A stretch of DNA of 64,000 nucleotides from Gordoniibacillus chartarius. Lineage in GTDB: Bacteria; Bacillota; Bacilli; Paenibacillales; NBRC-103111. Below are positions 35,301 to 43,656 of the stretch, in pieces. How positions within the stretch are numbered: the stretch's first letter is position 1; each line of letters starts with the position of its first letter. Both the position numbers and the translations under genes were made by a program. The stretch is taken from the NCBI RefSeq assembly GCF_042432825.1, contig NZ_JBHLWN010000051.1:22168-86167 (forward strand), given 5' to 3'. The notes beneath the pieces were generated by a model. It worked only from the letters and a program-made list of their open reading frames with translations. It made no database searches and was not told where the DNA came from.

Positions 35301-38300
35301 CCGTCTTGATCTCCATAAAATATTCCGCCGTATCCCCCCAACTCCCGCCGCTCGCGAACGCCGCAGTCCGCATGTCAAGGGAGGCGAGCTTTTCCGGGAC
35401 TATATAGCTGCGCGGCATGTAGCCCTTCATCGTGACGGACATCGACTTCTCCGTCTCCGCCATCTCGTAAGCCGTTTGCACGGCAGGCACACCGGAGCGC
35501 TGCGCCGCCGCCTGCTCCTCGGCGGAAGGCTTGTAGCTAGACTCCGGATCTACCGTAAGCGTGACGCTCATTCTCGCATTGTTCAGCTGAGGGAAACGAA
35601 TTTGGACCGCCCCCGCGTACTTCCCGCCTGTCAGCTGGAACGGGGTCACCGATACGACTTCAAAATCTCTCATCTTCGGCGGAAGCGACGCTCGAAGCTG
35701 ATCGAGATTCGGCAGACTTCCGTCATATGTCCGCTCCGGACGCTTGACGTCATAGTCGACATAGATGCCGCCCAGCGCATCGTGCGTCGTAGGCACGACC
35801 GCCCGGAACAAGTCGCCTTGCCGCTCGGCCGGCACCGGCTCCCCTTCCTGGCCGTCCATGTACATGCGGACATTCTCAACCATATCGGGATTTGTGAATT
35901 TAAAATCAAACTGGAACGGATTCCCCGGCACAACGGTGTACACGATATTCGGCGCTTCCTGCCCGGTCTTTACCGATATCCAGCGCCCGGCCGGCGCCTG
36001 GGAGAAGGCCATCTCTACCAGCTGCGGACCGTTGCTGTCGTATTGAAGGTACGTTTTATTCGAGCGCAGCTCCACGTTGTTGACATTCGCCGTCGCCCAA
36101 AGCGCATGCAGACTCGAGCTGCCGAGATCGTTCAAAGTAACCGGCGCTTTCCACTGTCCGGACATACTTGCCGTCGCTGTGCCGATCTTCACTTCGGTAT
36201 CGTAAATATGGACGGTGCTTCCTGCAGGCGCATAGCCGCTAACGACGGTTTGCATGCCCGGGTCGGATACGCGCGCAGGCGCGTCCAGCGTAATTCTTGG
36301 CGCATCGAGGTGGATGGTGCCAAGCAGCTCTTCCACGCTCTGCGAATCCAGACTCGCTTGAATTCGCGCCGTCGCCATCACGTTATTTTTGTTAAACGAC
36401 GGGTCGATCCGAAGCTTATACGAGACTGCACCTTGCTCGCCGTCGGCGACATCGCCAAGCGGCACGCGAAGCGTCCCCCCCTCGACGGCCGCCCCCGGCT
36501 TCCCGCCGCTGACCGCCAGCCGCCCCTGGCTGTCGGCAACGATCGTCATCCCTTCGGGAATATCAAGCAGCAGCGCGGCATCCGCCGCAGTTTTACCGGT
36601 ATCGTTGCTGTATACAGCTCTCAGACCGATCGTGCTGCCCGGCAGCGCCTGTGTCGATTCCGCCGAGAAAGAGTTCCCCGACTGGTTGGCAAAATAGCTC
36701 GTCGGACTGAACGCGATCGTCCCGATATTCTTGATTTGATTTTGCGCGATCGTGAAATCCACTGTTGCATACTCGTAACGCCACTTGTAGTCCTGATCCC
36801 GGCTCGAACGGGTGATCTGCATGCGGTAGCTGCCGCCCCGCGGGACGTTCACCTGGAACGGATCGGATTGGAAGCTGTCATCCCACACGGAATCAATCCA
36901 TCGCTTGCCGCCGCTCGGCAGCAGCTCGTAAACGGATGCGGAGTAATAGCTGCTGCGGCTGACCTCCACGCGGCCCTGCACCCGTGCGCCGGTCTCCTCC
37001 AGCCGAATTTCCGCTGTGGCGTTCGATTGGTCATCCATGATGACTTCCTTACAGGAGCTCACATACGCATAGATGGCACCGGATACGCAGACTTGCACCG
37101 GCGTACCCGGACTGCCGCCGAGTGTGACGGCATTGGAGTAATAGGTGCGCACCCAGCCGAACCTGGATTGGATAACCGATAAGAAATTTTCGTTCTCCAT
37201 GTTCAGCGGACCTTGCCACTCGGTATCCAGCGCTTTCTTGAACACCCGGAGATTGATGACGCCGCGGTCGGGCTGCTTCACCGGGATATCGAGCAGTGTC
37301 GTCGTTCTCGGCTGAACCGCCGCCGTAATCGGACCCGAGCTGTAATAGTAAGAGTATTCCGCCGCCTCCAGCACGACGTCTCCCGCAACCAGATGCTCAA
37401 ACCGGACTTTGCCATCCAGACTCGTGCGTCCTTTCACCACATTCGTAATGCCCTTGTACGTTTCAGTAGCAGTCACGTAAGCGTTGTACACCGGCTCTCC
37501 TGCCGGATTTTTCACCGTGAGCTCCAGATTGCCGCGATCCGGAGCGATCACGTGCACGGTGAGCACGTTATCACCGGCACCCAGCTTCAGGCTCAGCGGG
37601 CCGGCGGCAGCAAGCTCGTAGTACATCTTGCTCAAATCGACTTCCGCCGTTATGGTCTGATCGCGCAGCAAGCCGTCGCGGGAATCGGTCATCCCGTCCT
37701 CTCCCGTCGAGGCCATATGCAGCTGCTGCCGGTACTCGTCCCATAGCGTTACCGGCACATCCGGCACCGGCTTCCCTTCCTCGTTCAACACCTTCACCCG
37801 AACCCGCGCCGGTAACGATACGGGGACTGTCGCTTCCGCCACTCGACCGGACTCTACGCGCACACCCTCGAGTCGGCCGATTTCATACATATAGTCGGAC
37901 GTATGCAGAACAATCTCGTAGTCGTCGCTAGGCCACAGTCCCTCGACCGGTCCACGCAGCGCTTCGGCGAGCGTCAGAGGTACTTCCCCTTCCGTCGGAT
38001 GCAGAAGCGTGAGGATCGCGCCTTGGAGCTCGGCCGGAGAAGCACCGCTGAACGTGAGCTTCAGCGCGCCGCCGACGGCGACCGGCAGATCGTCAGCCGT
38101 CTTCTCCTGCACCTTGCCGCCGCCGGTCAGCGTCAGCTTCAGCTTGCTAAGCTCCGTCGTATCCGCGGTCAGCTGGAAGCTTCCCTTATACAAGCCCGGC
38201 ACACCCGCAGTCTGCATCAATGGAACGGATTCCGTAAATTCCTGCACCGTGCCGCCGCCCCGTGCTTTGTAGGATACCTCCACCGCTGCAGCCCGATTGG

Positions 38301-40137
38301 GGTCTCCCGTGGCGATCAAATTGATCTTTGCCCCCTGCACGAGCGGACCCCGCTGCGGTCCGCTCTCTCTGGTCCAAATAAGGTTCAGCGGCAGCTCCGT
38401 CGGCGGCGGATTCTCTCCTCCGCCGTTCTCCCAGGTATAGGTCGGCCCCTTCAGGCTCATATGATAACGGCTGTCGATCGCGTCGACTTGGAATACGTCG
38501 TCGGCATCCGGTTCGCGCGCCAGTCCCGTGAACGTATAGCTCCGGCCCGCGGAAGCCGGTACGTAGGCGGCGGGTTCTCCGTTCCTATAGATCGCATAGC
38601 CGGTCACGCCGTCCGGGTCGACGGCTTGCGGCCAGCTCAGCGTAAGCGTATCGGTCCCGATGCCGGATGCCGTCAGCTCGCTGCCAGCCGGCCATTCCGG
38701 CGCGGTTCCGTTCGTAGCGATAAAGTAATCAAAGAGCGTTAACTCAACCCCTGCAATATTCTCCGTATAGAATGAGTAGAACGTAACGGTATTGCCCGTG
38801 TCGCTCACTGTCGGATTCTTGCTCGGCTTCAGCAGCGGATACGGCGTACCCGGCACGTCCACCTTGCTCGACGTCAGCCCCTCGCTATCCGCTACATATA
38901 CTTCGGTCTCATCACGACTGCTGTTGGTTTCCAGCTCATACGCGACATAAGCCCCATTTCTGCTGATCGAAGCATGGTCGCTGTCTCCGGTATGCTCGGA
39001 GCCGTCCGTCTGCATTGATACCCGGCGGAACATATTCTCGTTCGTGTGATAGACGAAAATGTCCTTCGAATTGTTCGTATCGCCGGAAACCAGGTCGTCG
39101 CGATAGCTCGTGAAGGCCAGCTTCAGCCCGTCGCTGCTGAGCGAAGGCCCCGTCCCTTGCGTAACCCGCTGCAGCGCTTTTGCGGGATCGGACGCATGGC
39201 GGTCCAGCAAGTAGACGCTCTCCGTACCGATGTAATCTTCCAGGTCGGTCAGCTTGGCCTTGGACACAAAGGCAATCCGGCTTCCGTCCGCACTAAGCGA
39301 TGGCGCCCAGCTGTCATTGTTCCACGTCTGTTCCTTCGGAACGCTGATTCGCTCAAGCTTATTTCCCGCCGCCTGGCGGTCGTACAGGTAGACGTCCCGC
39401 TCCCCGTTCACATCGTTCGCTACCAGTCCATTCGCTTCGGTATCGAACGCAACAAAACGTCCGTCTGCGCTGATGGAAACGTATTCACCATCCCCCGAGC
39501 GCCATTCGTTGGTCGAGCTGATTCCGTTCACCGTTACCAGTTCATCCGACTGCAGGTCGTACCAATACACCTTCGTTCGTCCGCTTATGGTGTTCTCTCC
39601 GTACGTGTAGGCAAAATATCGCGCATCCGGCGTCATATCATACCGAATGACCGAACCTTCCCGATCCGGTGTGCGTATCCGCAGGTATTGCCCCGTTTGG
39701 CGATCCTGCACCATGACGATCTTTTGTCCGGACCCGTGCTCATCCTCCGGCTTATAGGTCATGAACGCCAAGTATCGTTCATCTGCGCTGAGCTTCGTGA
39801 TCGGCGTGTCCGCTGTTGCGTACACCATAGACATGAAACTGCGATTCAGCTTGCCGAGCAGGTTCCAGGATAACGGACTGACGGCAAACTTGGAAATAGC
39901 GGGGACTTGCGGCTGCACAGGCAGCTGTGGCAGCTGTGGCAGCTGCGGCGGCTTCGGTGCGGCTATCCCGTCATCGGGGCTGTAAACCGTCTCAGTCACC
40001 GCCGACGACCCATCGATTGCCATAGCGGCGGTATCCGCCGCAACCGCTCCATTAGGCATCACCGATGTCGACAGTAGTGCCATGGCCAGGATAGCGGCCA
40101 ACCGGTTCTTCATAACCTTGAATTTCGTAAATATCAT
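32371..40137 (-). CDS. Giant SLH-domain surface protein, 2588 residues, with beta-propeller and helical insert
   Basis: The ATG at 40137 follows GGAGGAATGGC. A signal peptide (MKNRLAAILAMALLSTSVMP within the first 35 residues) and three C-terminal SLH repeats (about 2400-2588, e.g. FADTAGHWAEQDIDAMARRL) place it at the cell wall. In between come a TolB-like propeller of WD40-type strands (about 100-465, repeated units such as PSLSADGSRIAFVS), an FN3 domain (about 472-569), several carboxypeptidase-regulatory-like modules (about 690-960), Ig/DUF11-like modules, an Ala-rich helical region (about 1610-1735: AGKALAAVVLGEVAKTAMNA), a module starting WIYDPSGYVYEAV (about 1747), Ig-like domains, a cadherin-like sandwich (about 2070-2155) and a linker of DPS repeats. 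A similar WIYDPSGYVYE module occurs in large clostridial surface proteins. No catalytic motif is visible, so the role could be adhesion or scaffold. Confidence 0.88.
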   Translation of the reverse strand: MIFTKFKVMKNRLAAILAMALLSTSVMPNGAVAADTAAMAIDGSSAVTETVYSPDDGIAAPKPPQLPQLPQLPVQPQVPAISKFAVSPLSWNLLGKLNRSFMSMVYATADTPITKLSADERYLAFMTYKPEDEHGSGQKIVMVQDRQTGQYLRIRTPDREGSVIRYDMTPDARYFAYTYGENTISGRTKVYWYDLQSDELVTVNGISSTNEWRSGDGEYVSISADGRFVAFDTEANGLVANDVNGERDVYLYDRQAAGNKLERISVPKEQTWNNDSWAPSLSADGSRIAFVSKAKLTDLEDYIGTESVYLLDRHASDPAKALQRVTQGTGPSLSSDGLKLAFTSYRDDLVSGDTNNSKDIFVYHTNENMFRRVSMQTDGSEHTGDSDHASISRNGAYVAYELETNSSRDETEVYVADSEGLTSSKVDVPGTPYPLLKPSKNPTVSDTGNTVTFYSFYTENIAGVELTLFDYFIATNGTAPEWPAGSELTASGIGTDTLTLSWPQAVDPDGVTGYAIYRNGEPAAYVPASAGRSYTFTGLAREPDADDVFQVDAIDSRYHMSLKGPTYTWENGGGENPPPTELPLNLIWTRESGPQRGPLVQGAKINLIATGDPNRAAAVEVSYKARGGGTVQEFTESVPLMQTAGVPGLYKGSFQLTADTTELSKLKLTLTGGGKVQEKTADDLPVAVGGALKLTFSGASPAELQGAILTLLHPTEGEVPLTLAEALRGPVEGLWPSDDYEIVLHTSDYMYEIGRLEGVRVESGRVAEATVPVSLPARVRVKVLNEEGKPVPDVPVTLWDEYRQQLHMASTGEDGMTDSRDGLLRDQTITAEVDLSKMYYELAAAGPLSLKLGAGDNVLTVHVIAPDRGNLELTVKNPAGEPVYNAYVTATETYKGITNVVKGRTSLDGKVRFEHLVAGDVVLEAAEYSYYYSSGPITAAVQPRTTTLLDIPVKQPDRGVINLRVFKKALDTEWQGPLNMENENFLSVIQSRFGWVRTYYSNAVTLGGSPGTPVQVCVSGAIYAYVSSCKEVIMDDQSNATAEIRLEETGARVQGRVEVSRSSYYSASVYELLPSGGKRWIDSVWDDSFQSDPFQVNVPRGGSYRMQITRSSRDQDYKWRYEYATVDFTIAQNQIKNIGTIAFSPTSYFANQSGNSFSAESTQALPGSTIGLRAVYSNDTGKTAADAALLLDIPEGMTIVADSQGRLAVSGGKPGAAVEGGTLRVPLGDVADGEQGAVSYKLRIDPSFNKNNVMATARIQASLDSQSVEELLGTIHLDAPRITLDAPARVSDPGMQTVVSGYAPAGSTVHIYDTEVKIGTATASMSGQWKAPVTLNDLGSSSLHALWATANVNNVELRSNKTYLQYDSNGPQLVEMAFSQAPAGRWISVKTGQEAPNIVYTVVPGNPFQFDFKFTNPDMVENVRMYMDGQEGEPVPAERQGDLFRAVVPTTHDALGGIYVDYDVKRPERTYDGSLPNLDQLRASLPPKMRDFEVVSVTPFQLTGGKYAGAVQIRFPQLNNARMSVTLTVDPESSYKPSAEEQAAAQRSGVPAVQTAYEMAETEKSMSVTMKGYMPRSYIVPEKLASLDMRTAAFASGGSWGDTAEYFMEIKTEVDGVNDSISEVKDQFEGYQEYAEKINKIMYNVESGLDCLDEMPTTAKEAGKALAAVVLGEVAKTAMNAGVAAMALTGPGAAVAGVATSIIEDKIDNYVDEQIDAVGSGYNECNDNPDKRKKKGRKLLSPKWIYDPSGYVYEAVKSNPLEDVTATVEVLDERTGTWQSWNAGEYDQGNPQQTDKAGKYGWDVPPGKWRVQWKKAGYETLYSAELDVPPPHTEVNAGLVSRDAPVIDTVTGVTYEGGSYVDIVLSKYVKVVPLSEAAVAVTDAGNTAVPGTASFIGAEASASDPAVMLSRTIRFVPKTPLVKDARYWLTMDRSYFTSYANTALSAEALTPREFHVTELDQAGPVAEEAWVENGGRTIRIRFNEPIGLTFDAGKVQLAGSSASIVSAVTATVYSQTDTREAVLALNVPLTLSGTETLSLQGGVVPDLAGNGSAERTLTLQDKSSALLSGLTFGQGSLSPRFGAYITTYKLELPSGTKQLGVTATAANSGAQLTIGAESVKSGETKSVTIPQDGIIRIQVQQEGRKETTYTIQVTYSGPSSDPSDPSDPSTPGAPGNNAGGGSAGSTKDPLNLGDGARMEKRSTASGGMALLIEIEKSAVEAALKDGKKQQKLYVDIKEPADELVVQLPAGAVKQLAAAQARLLLQTAWMGVEVDASMLRMDEIADGAIVRLTAAKAGASLTQAASEAARLQNESLRLLTDVVTVTAEAHSEGKSVKLSFAAQPGYQGQLSGKSTFGQPEVYRYDEAAAKWTYVRSKKSADGKQLLFDMEPEAPYSVMSLERRFADTAGHWAEQDIDAMARRLLVNGVTPQEFRPEATVTRAEFAAMLVRALGLPVPAGGADTAAAFTDVDSGAWYREAVIAAASHGLATGLADGRFGPDDTITREQMAVMIGRAHEALKLKSTGSTASVLDAYTDGGSVQGWAQEQVVLALQEGYMQGMTADTFAPQGVTTRAQAVIVLGRLLRKQEQ

Positions 40138-40307
40138 GCCATTCCTCCGTCAACTTGTTACGTTCCGTATCAGTATAACGGGATTTAGGCAACGTTGTCG
40201 TGATCTGCGTTACATTTTGTAAATAAAATTTATTTAAGCTAGCTTGGCTCCTTACGCTTCCGGCGGTAGAGCTGCTTGCTGGAGGGTGATGCCGTTCGTT
40301 AGCGGAT

Positions 40308-40375
40308 TTTGAGGGTCCTATTTTACCGCTATCGCCCTTTTCATTCAAAATAGAGGACTTTCGTGGCGCTATCGA
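40308..40375 (+). repeat. Dispersed intergenic repeat, copy 2 (diverged)
   Basis: It starts TTTGAGGGTCCTATTTTACC and later has CAAAATAGAGGACTTTCGTG followed by GCGCTAT. It aligns with the copies at 18770 and 63801 at the TTTGA-GGT-TATTTT start and the CAAATA-AGG-...GT end. Confidence 0.5.
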
Positions 40376-40472
40376 ATGCCAATTGATTGAATTAGGCTTG
40401 ATTTTCCCTGACTGCTGGAAAATAACGCCTCCAAAACCCGCTAAACTTGTAAGACATCAAGTCTCGAGCCAA

Positions 40473-40495
40473 ATAACGGTTTCGGAAACCGTTAT
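40473..40495. repeat. Perfect palindrome, 11-bp arms
   Basis: ATAACGGTTTC and its exact complement GAAACCGTTAT flank a single G. With almost no loop and no T-tract it looks more like a protein-binding site or cruciform than a terminator. Confidence 0.6.
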
Positions 40496-40607
40496 AGCTC
40501 CCAAAGTTTCCGCATACCGGGCTGTTTGACGGATTCGCTGCATACATACAGGAATCCCTCGAACAGCTAGCTTGCCTGATTTTGATTACTGCGAAAATGC
40601 AGCGAAA

Positions 40608-40631
40608 ACAGCCCGCCACACGGCAGGCTGT
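40608..40631 (-). terminator. Terminator of the catalase gene
   Basis: Read on the minus strand, ACAGCCTGCC and GGCGGGCTGT form the stem around GTGT, followed by TTTT. Confidence 0.8.
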
Positions 40632-40641
40632 CCACCAACTC

Positions 40642-42275
40642 CTAATACCGATCCGACTCATGGCCCATACCGTCCGCCCTCTTCGCCGCTGCATCCGCAG
40701 CCGCCGAGCTGGTATGCCCCATCTCCTGCTTCGCCCGCTCCAGACCCTCGCGAACCCGTTTGCCGTAATCCGCATCCGCCTGCGTGAAATGGCTGATCAT
40801 CTGCTCCTGAATATGCGGCCTGCACACCTTCAGCGCGCCCACCAGGTTCGAGATCAACTCTTCCCGCTCCACCTCGTCGAAAGCGCGGTACGTCTGGCCG
40901 GCCTGGGCAAAATCGTTCGTCCGCTGAATCTTCTCCCGGATCAGCTTCGCATCGTAATGCGGCTCGTGATCCTTACCGCGCTTCGGCGCCTCGACCAAAC
41001 CGCCGAGCGTCGAAGGCTCGTAGTCGACGTGCGGATTTTGCCCCGGTGCCATATCGACCCGGTATTCCATCTGGCCGCCCCGCTGATTCGTCGCCACATG
41101 CTTCTTCGGCGCATTGACCGGCAGCTGCAAGTAGTTGCTGCCCACGCGGTACCGCTGCGTATCGGAGTAGGAGAACGTCCGGCCCTGCAGCAGCTTGTCG
41201 TCGGAGAAGTCGAGCCCGTCCACCAACACGCCCGTACCGAATGCCACCTGCTCCACCTCGGCAAAATAGTTCGCCGGATTGCGGTTCAGCACCATGCGGC
41301 CGACCTTCAGGAACGGGAACTGCTCCGGATCCCACAGCTTGGTCGGATCGAGCGGATCGTAATCCAGCTCCGGGTGCTCGTCATCGCTCATGATCTGCAC
41401 GCACAGCTCCCACTCCGGGTAATCCCCGCGCTCAATCGCTTCGTACAGATCCTGCGTCGCATGGTTGTAATTCGTCGCCTGGATGTGATCGGCTTCATGC
41501 TGCCGCAGGTTCTTGATGCCCTGCTTCAGCGGCTCCCAGTGATATTTCACCAGCACGGCCTCTCCATTCGCATTGACCCATTTGTACGTATTCACGCCGG
41601 ACCCCTGCATTTGGCGATAGCTCGCGGGAATGCCCATGGCGAGAACACGAACGTGACCATGTGCGTCGACTCCGGCGTCTGTGACAGAAAGTCGAACATT
41701 CGTTCCGGATCGGGCAAATTGCTGACCGGGTCCGGCTTGAAGGAATGCACCATGTCCGGGAACTTGATCGGATCGCGAATGAAGAAAATTTTCAGATTGT
41801 TCCCGACAAGATCCCAGTTCCCGTCCTCCGTATAAAATTTCACCGCAAACCCGCGCGGGTCCCGCAGCGTCTCCGGCGAATGGACGCCCCCAATGACCGT
41901 GGAGAACCTTACAAACACCGGCGTCCGCTTCCCGGCCTCTTGGAACAGCTTCGCTCTCGTATACTTGCCGATCGGCTCGTCGCCCACTTTGCCGTACGCT
42001 TCGAAGTAGCCGTGCGCTCCGGCTCCGCGCGCATGCACGACCCGTTCCGGGATACGCTCGCGGTCGAAGTGGGAGATTTTCTCCAAGAGGTGGTAGTTTT
42101 CCAGCGTTGTAGGTCCGCGGCTGCCGACCGTACGGACGTTCTGATTGTCCGCGATCGGATGGCCTTGGCGATTCGTCAGCGTTTCCGCCGTCTCGCCTTC
42201 AGCAAAGCGGGTGTCCTCCGAGCCCCCGACTCCGGTGACGGCTGTGCCGTCCCCATTCTTGTTCATATTTGCCAC
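40642..42275 (-). pseudogene. Catalase (clade 3, KatA-like), interrupted by a one-base frameshift
   Basis: Together the two frames make a catalase of about 544 residues. The first part starts at a GTG (42275) after GGAGGGG and holds the catalytic His in RVVHARGAGAHG and the catalytic Asn in WDLVGNN. It leaves the correct frame after TFVFSPW. The second part resumes with GIPASYRQMQGSGVNTYKWV and contains the haem-ligand Tyr in RTFSYSDTQRYRVGSNY. The break lies at 41633-41635, where GGG stands in place of the GGGG needed to join SPW to GIPASY. Every other part looks intact, so this is a very recent mutation or an error in the assembly. If intact, the enzyme removes hydrogen peroxide in the cytoplasm. 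Confidence 0.88.
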
Positions 42276-42433
42276 GAAGAAGCCCCTCCATTAATCGATG
42301 TCGTTGGTTATCGTATCCAGCCCGGAGCGAACTATGCAATATTTTCCAAACCGGCTCAGGTATGGTCCCCGGCTAGAATGAGCGGCGCCCGGCAACACTA
42401 GGAGGTACGACTTCCGCAGAGAGGAGATTCGTT

Positions 42434-43423
42434 ATGGACGGGAACGCGAAATATATGTCCAAGAGTCTGGTCAACAAGCCCTTTCACGATAAGGAGCTGC
42501 TGCGGGACATCTGGGGTGACGGCTGGGGCGTTTCGAACGACATCGGACGGATCGGGAAAATACTGATGCACCGCCCCGGCAAGGAAGTATTGCATCTTCA
42601 TCGCCATGCGCGCGAAATCGAGGCCGGGTCGGTCTTCAATCACGAAATCCGCGGCCATAGTCTTCAAGATGACGATAACGGCGGGCTTCCCGATCCGGAC
42701 AAGCTTCAGGCCCAGTTTGACGGGTTATCCCGGGTTCTGCATAAAGAAGGGATCGAGATCCTCCCTCTGGAAGGAATAGCGGAAGGGTGGCCTGAGCGGC
42801 TGTTTACCCGAGACCTGGGACTTGTCATCCCCGGCGGCGTGGTTTTGTCCCGCATGGCGCTGTATTTGCGGTACGGCGAAATTCGGCTTGCGGCGCAAAC
42901 GTTCAGCCGGATCGGCATGCCGATTCTCGGGATGATCCAGGGACACGGTCTCGTTGAGGGCGGAAGCTTCACCATGCTGGACGACGCGACGGCGCTGATC
43001 GGCCGTTCGGAGCGCGTAAATCTGGAGGGAATCGAGCAAATCCGGCACATTCTCGCGATTCAGGACATCCAGCTGCTGGTCATCGAATTGCCGTCAACCA
43101 TCATTCACTTGGACGAAGCTTTCCTTATGATCGATCACAGCAGGGCGCTCGTGAATACGGCGCTGCTGCCGTTCTGGTTCCTGGACGAGCTGCATCAGCG
43201 GGGCATTACGCTGCTGCATGTCGACCCGAAGGACCCCCCGCTCACGATCAATGCCCTTACGGTTGCCCCGGGCCGGGTCGTCTTTCCGGCATCCGGCGTC
43301 CGCACGATCGAGCTGCTGGACCGCCACGGCATTCAAATCATTCCGGTGGAGGTCGACGAAATTTTCAAGCTTGGGGGAGGCATTCACTGCGTGACGCTGC
43401 CGCTGACGAGAGCGCAGACTTGA
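42434..43423 (+). CDS. Amidinotransferase/arginine deiminase-fold protein
   Basis: 329 residues from the ATG at 42434 behind GAGGAGATTCGTT. The guanidine-modifying superfamily pattern is visible: the substrate-binding Asp in RLFTRDLGLVIPGGVV, the Glu of GHGLVEGGSFTMLDD, the catalytic His in STIIHLDEAFLMID and the nucleophilic Cys in GGGIHCVTLPLTR at the end. Members include arginine deiminase, dimethylargininase and glycine amidinotransferase, and the exact substrate cannot be assigned. The N-terminal DGWGVSNDIGRIGKILMHRP is typical of the branch. It is divergent from the catalase gene (158 bp apart) and is followed at once by a promoter. Confidence 0.87.
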   Translation: MDGNAKYMSKSLVNKPFHDKELLRDIWGDGWGVSNDIGRIGKILMHRPGKEVLHLHRHAREIEAGSVFNHEIRGHSLQDDDNGGLPDPDKLQAQFDGLSRVLHKEGIEILPLEGIAEGWPERLFTRDLGLVIPGGVVLSRMALYLRYGEIRLAAQTFSRIGMPILGMIQGHGLVEGGSFTMLDDATALIGRSERVNLEGIEQIRHILAIQDIQLLVIELPSTIIHLDEAFLMIDHSRALVNTALLPFWFLDELHQRGITLLHVDPKDPPLTINALTVAPGRVVFPASGVRTIELLDRHGIQIIPVEVDEIFKLGGGIHCVTLPLTRAQT

Positions 43424-43424
43424 C

Positions 43425-43453
43425 TTGACAGAAACGCGAAGACAGGGTACATT
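43425..43453 (+). promoter_or_regulatory. Strong SigA promoter directly after the amidinotransferase stop
   Basis: TTGACA (43425-43430) and TACATT (43448-43453) are 17 bp apart. The -35 begins one base after the TGA stop. Transcription would start near 43460. Confidence 0.7.
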
Positions 43454-43530
43454 GATGGTGCAAGTGCATATCCCGGAACATGAAAGCATAAGTTGATATT
43501 GGAATAACCGCATATCGGAATGAAATCGGA

Positions 43531-43556
43531 GGAGCCTGTCACCAAGGGCTCCTTTT
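43531..43556 (+). terminator. First tandem terminator in the leader
   Basis: GGAGCC (43531-43536) pairs with GGCTCC (43547-43552), followed by TTTT. Confidence 0.7.
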
Positions 43557-43572
43557 ATTCATTTCTGAGCTT

Positions 43573-43595
43573 GAGCCCTTTCACGGGCTCTTTTT
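43573..43595 (+). terminator. Second tandem terminator in the leader
   Basis: GAGCCC (43573-43578) pairs with GGGCTC (43585-43590), followed by TTTTT. Confidence 0.8.
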
Positions 43596-43656
43596 GTTGT
43601 GCGGAATTTCTATTTTCCGGGAACACTAGTCCTATACTTTCAAACGGGAGGTCGCT

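Larger units (their letters stand above)
40138..40641. other. Intergenic region with repeat, palindrome and terminator
   Basis: About 500 bp with no supported gene. It contains, in order, the leader and promoter region of the giant SLH gene (AT-rich at 40205-40240), a diverged copy of the dispersed repeat (40308-40375), a perfect palindrome with 11-bp arms (40473-40495) and the catalase terminator (40608-40631). Confidence 0.6.
43460..43656 (+). ncRNA. Orphan leader RNA / possible attenuator or riboswitch before the ArsB/NhaD-type gene
   Basis: About 200 bases lie between a strong promoter and the next start codon, interrupted by two intrinsic terminators. Upstream of them GCATATC occurs twice (43466-43472 and 43510-43516), and a single GATAT (43495-43499) can pair with either copy but not both. 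That is a switch-like arrangement. I do not recognise a known riboswitch class. A short sRNA ending at the first terminator is an alternative reading. Confidence 0.45.

Noticed and set aside
34642..37182. 846-codon open frame on the plus strand
   Set aside because: It lies wholly antisense to the giant SLH gene, has no ribosome binding site, and its translation is rich in Arg, His and Pro without any recognisable domain. Long antisense frames are common in GC-rich coding sequence.
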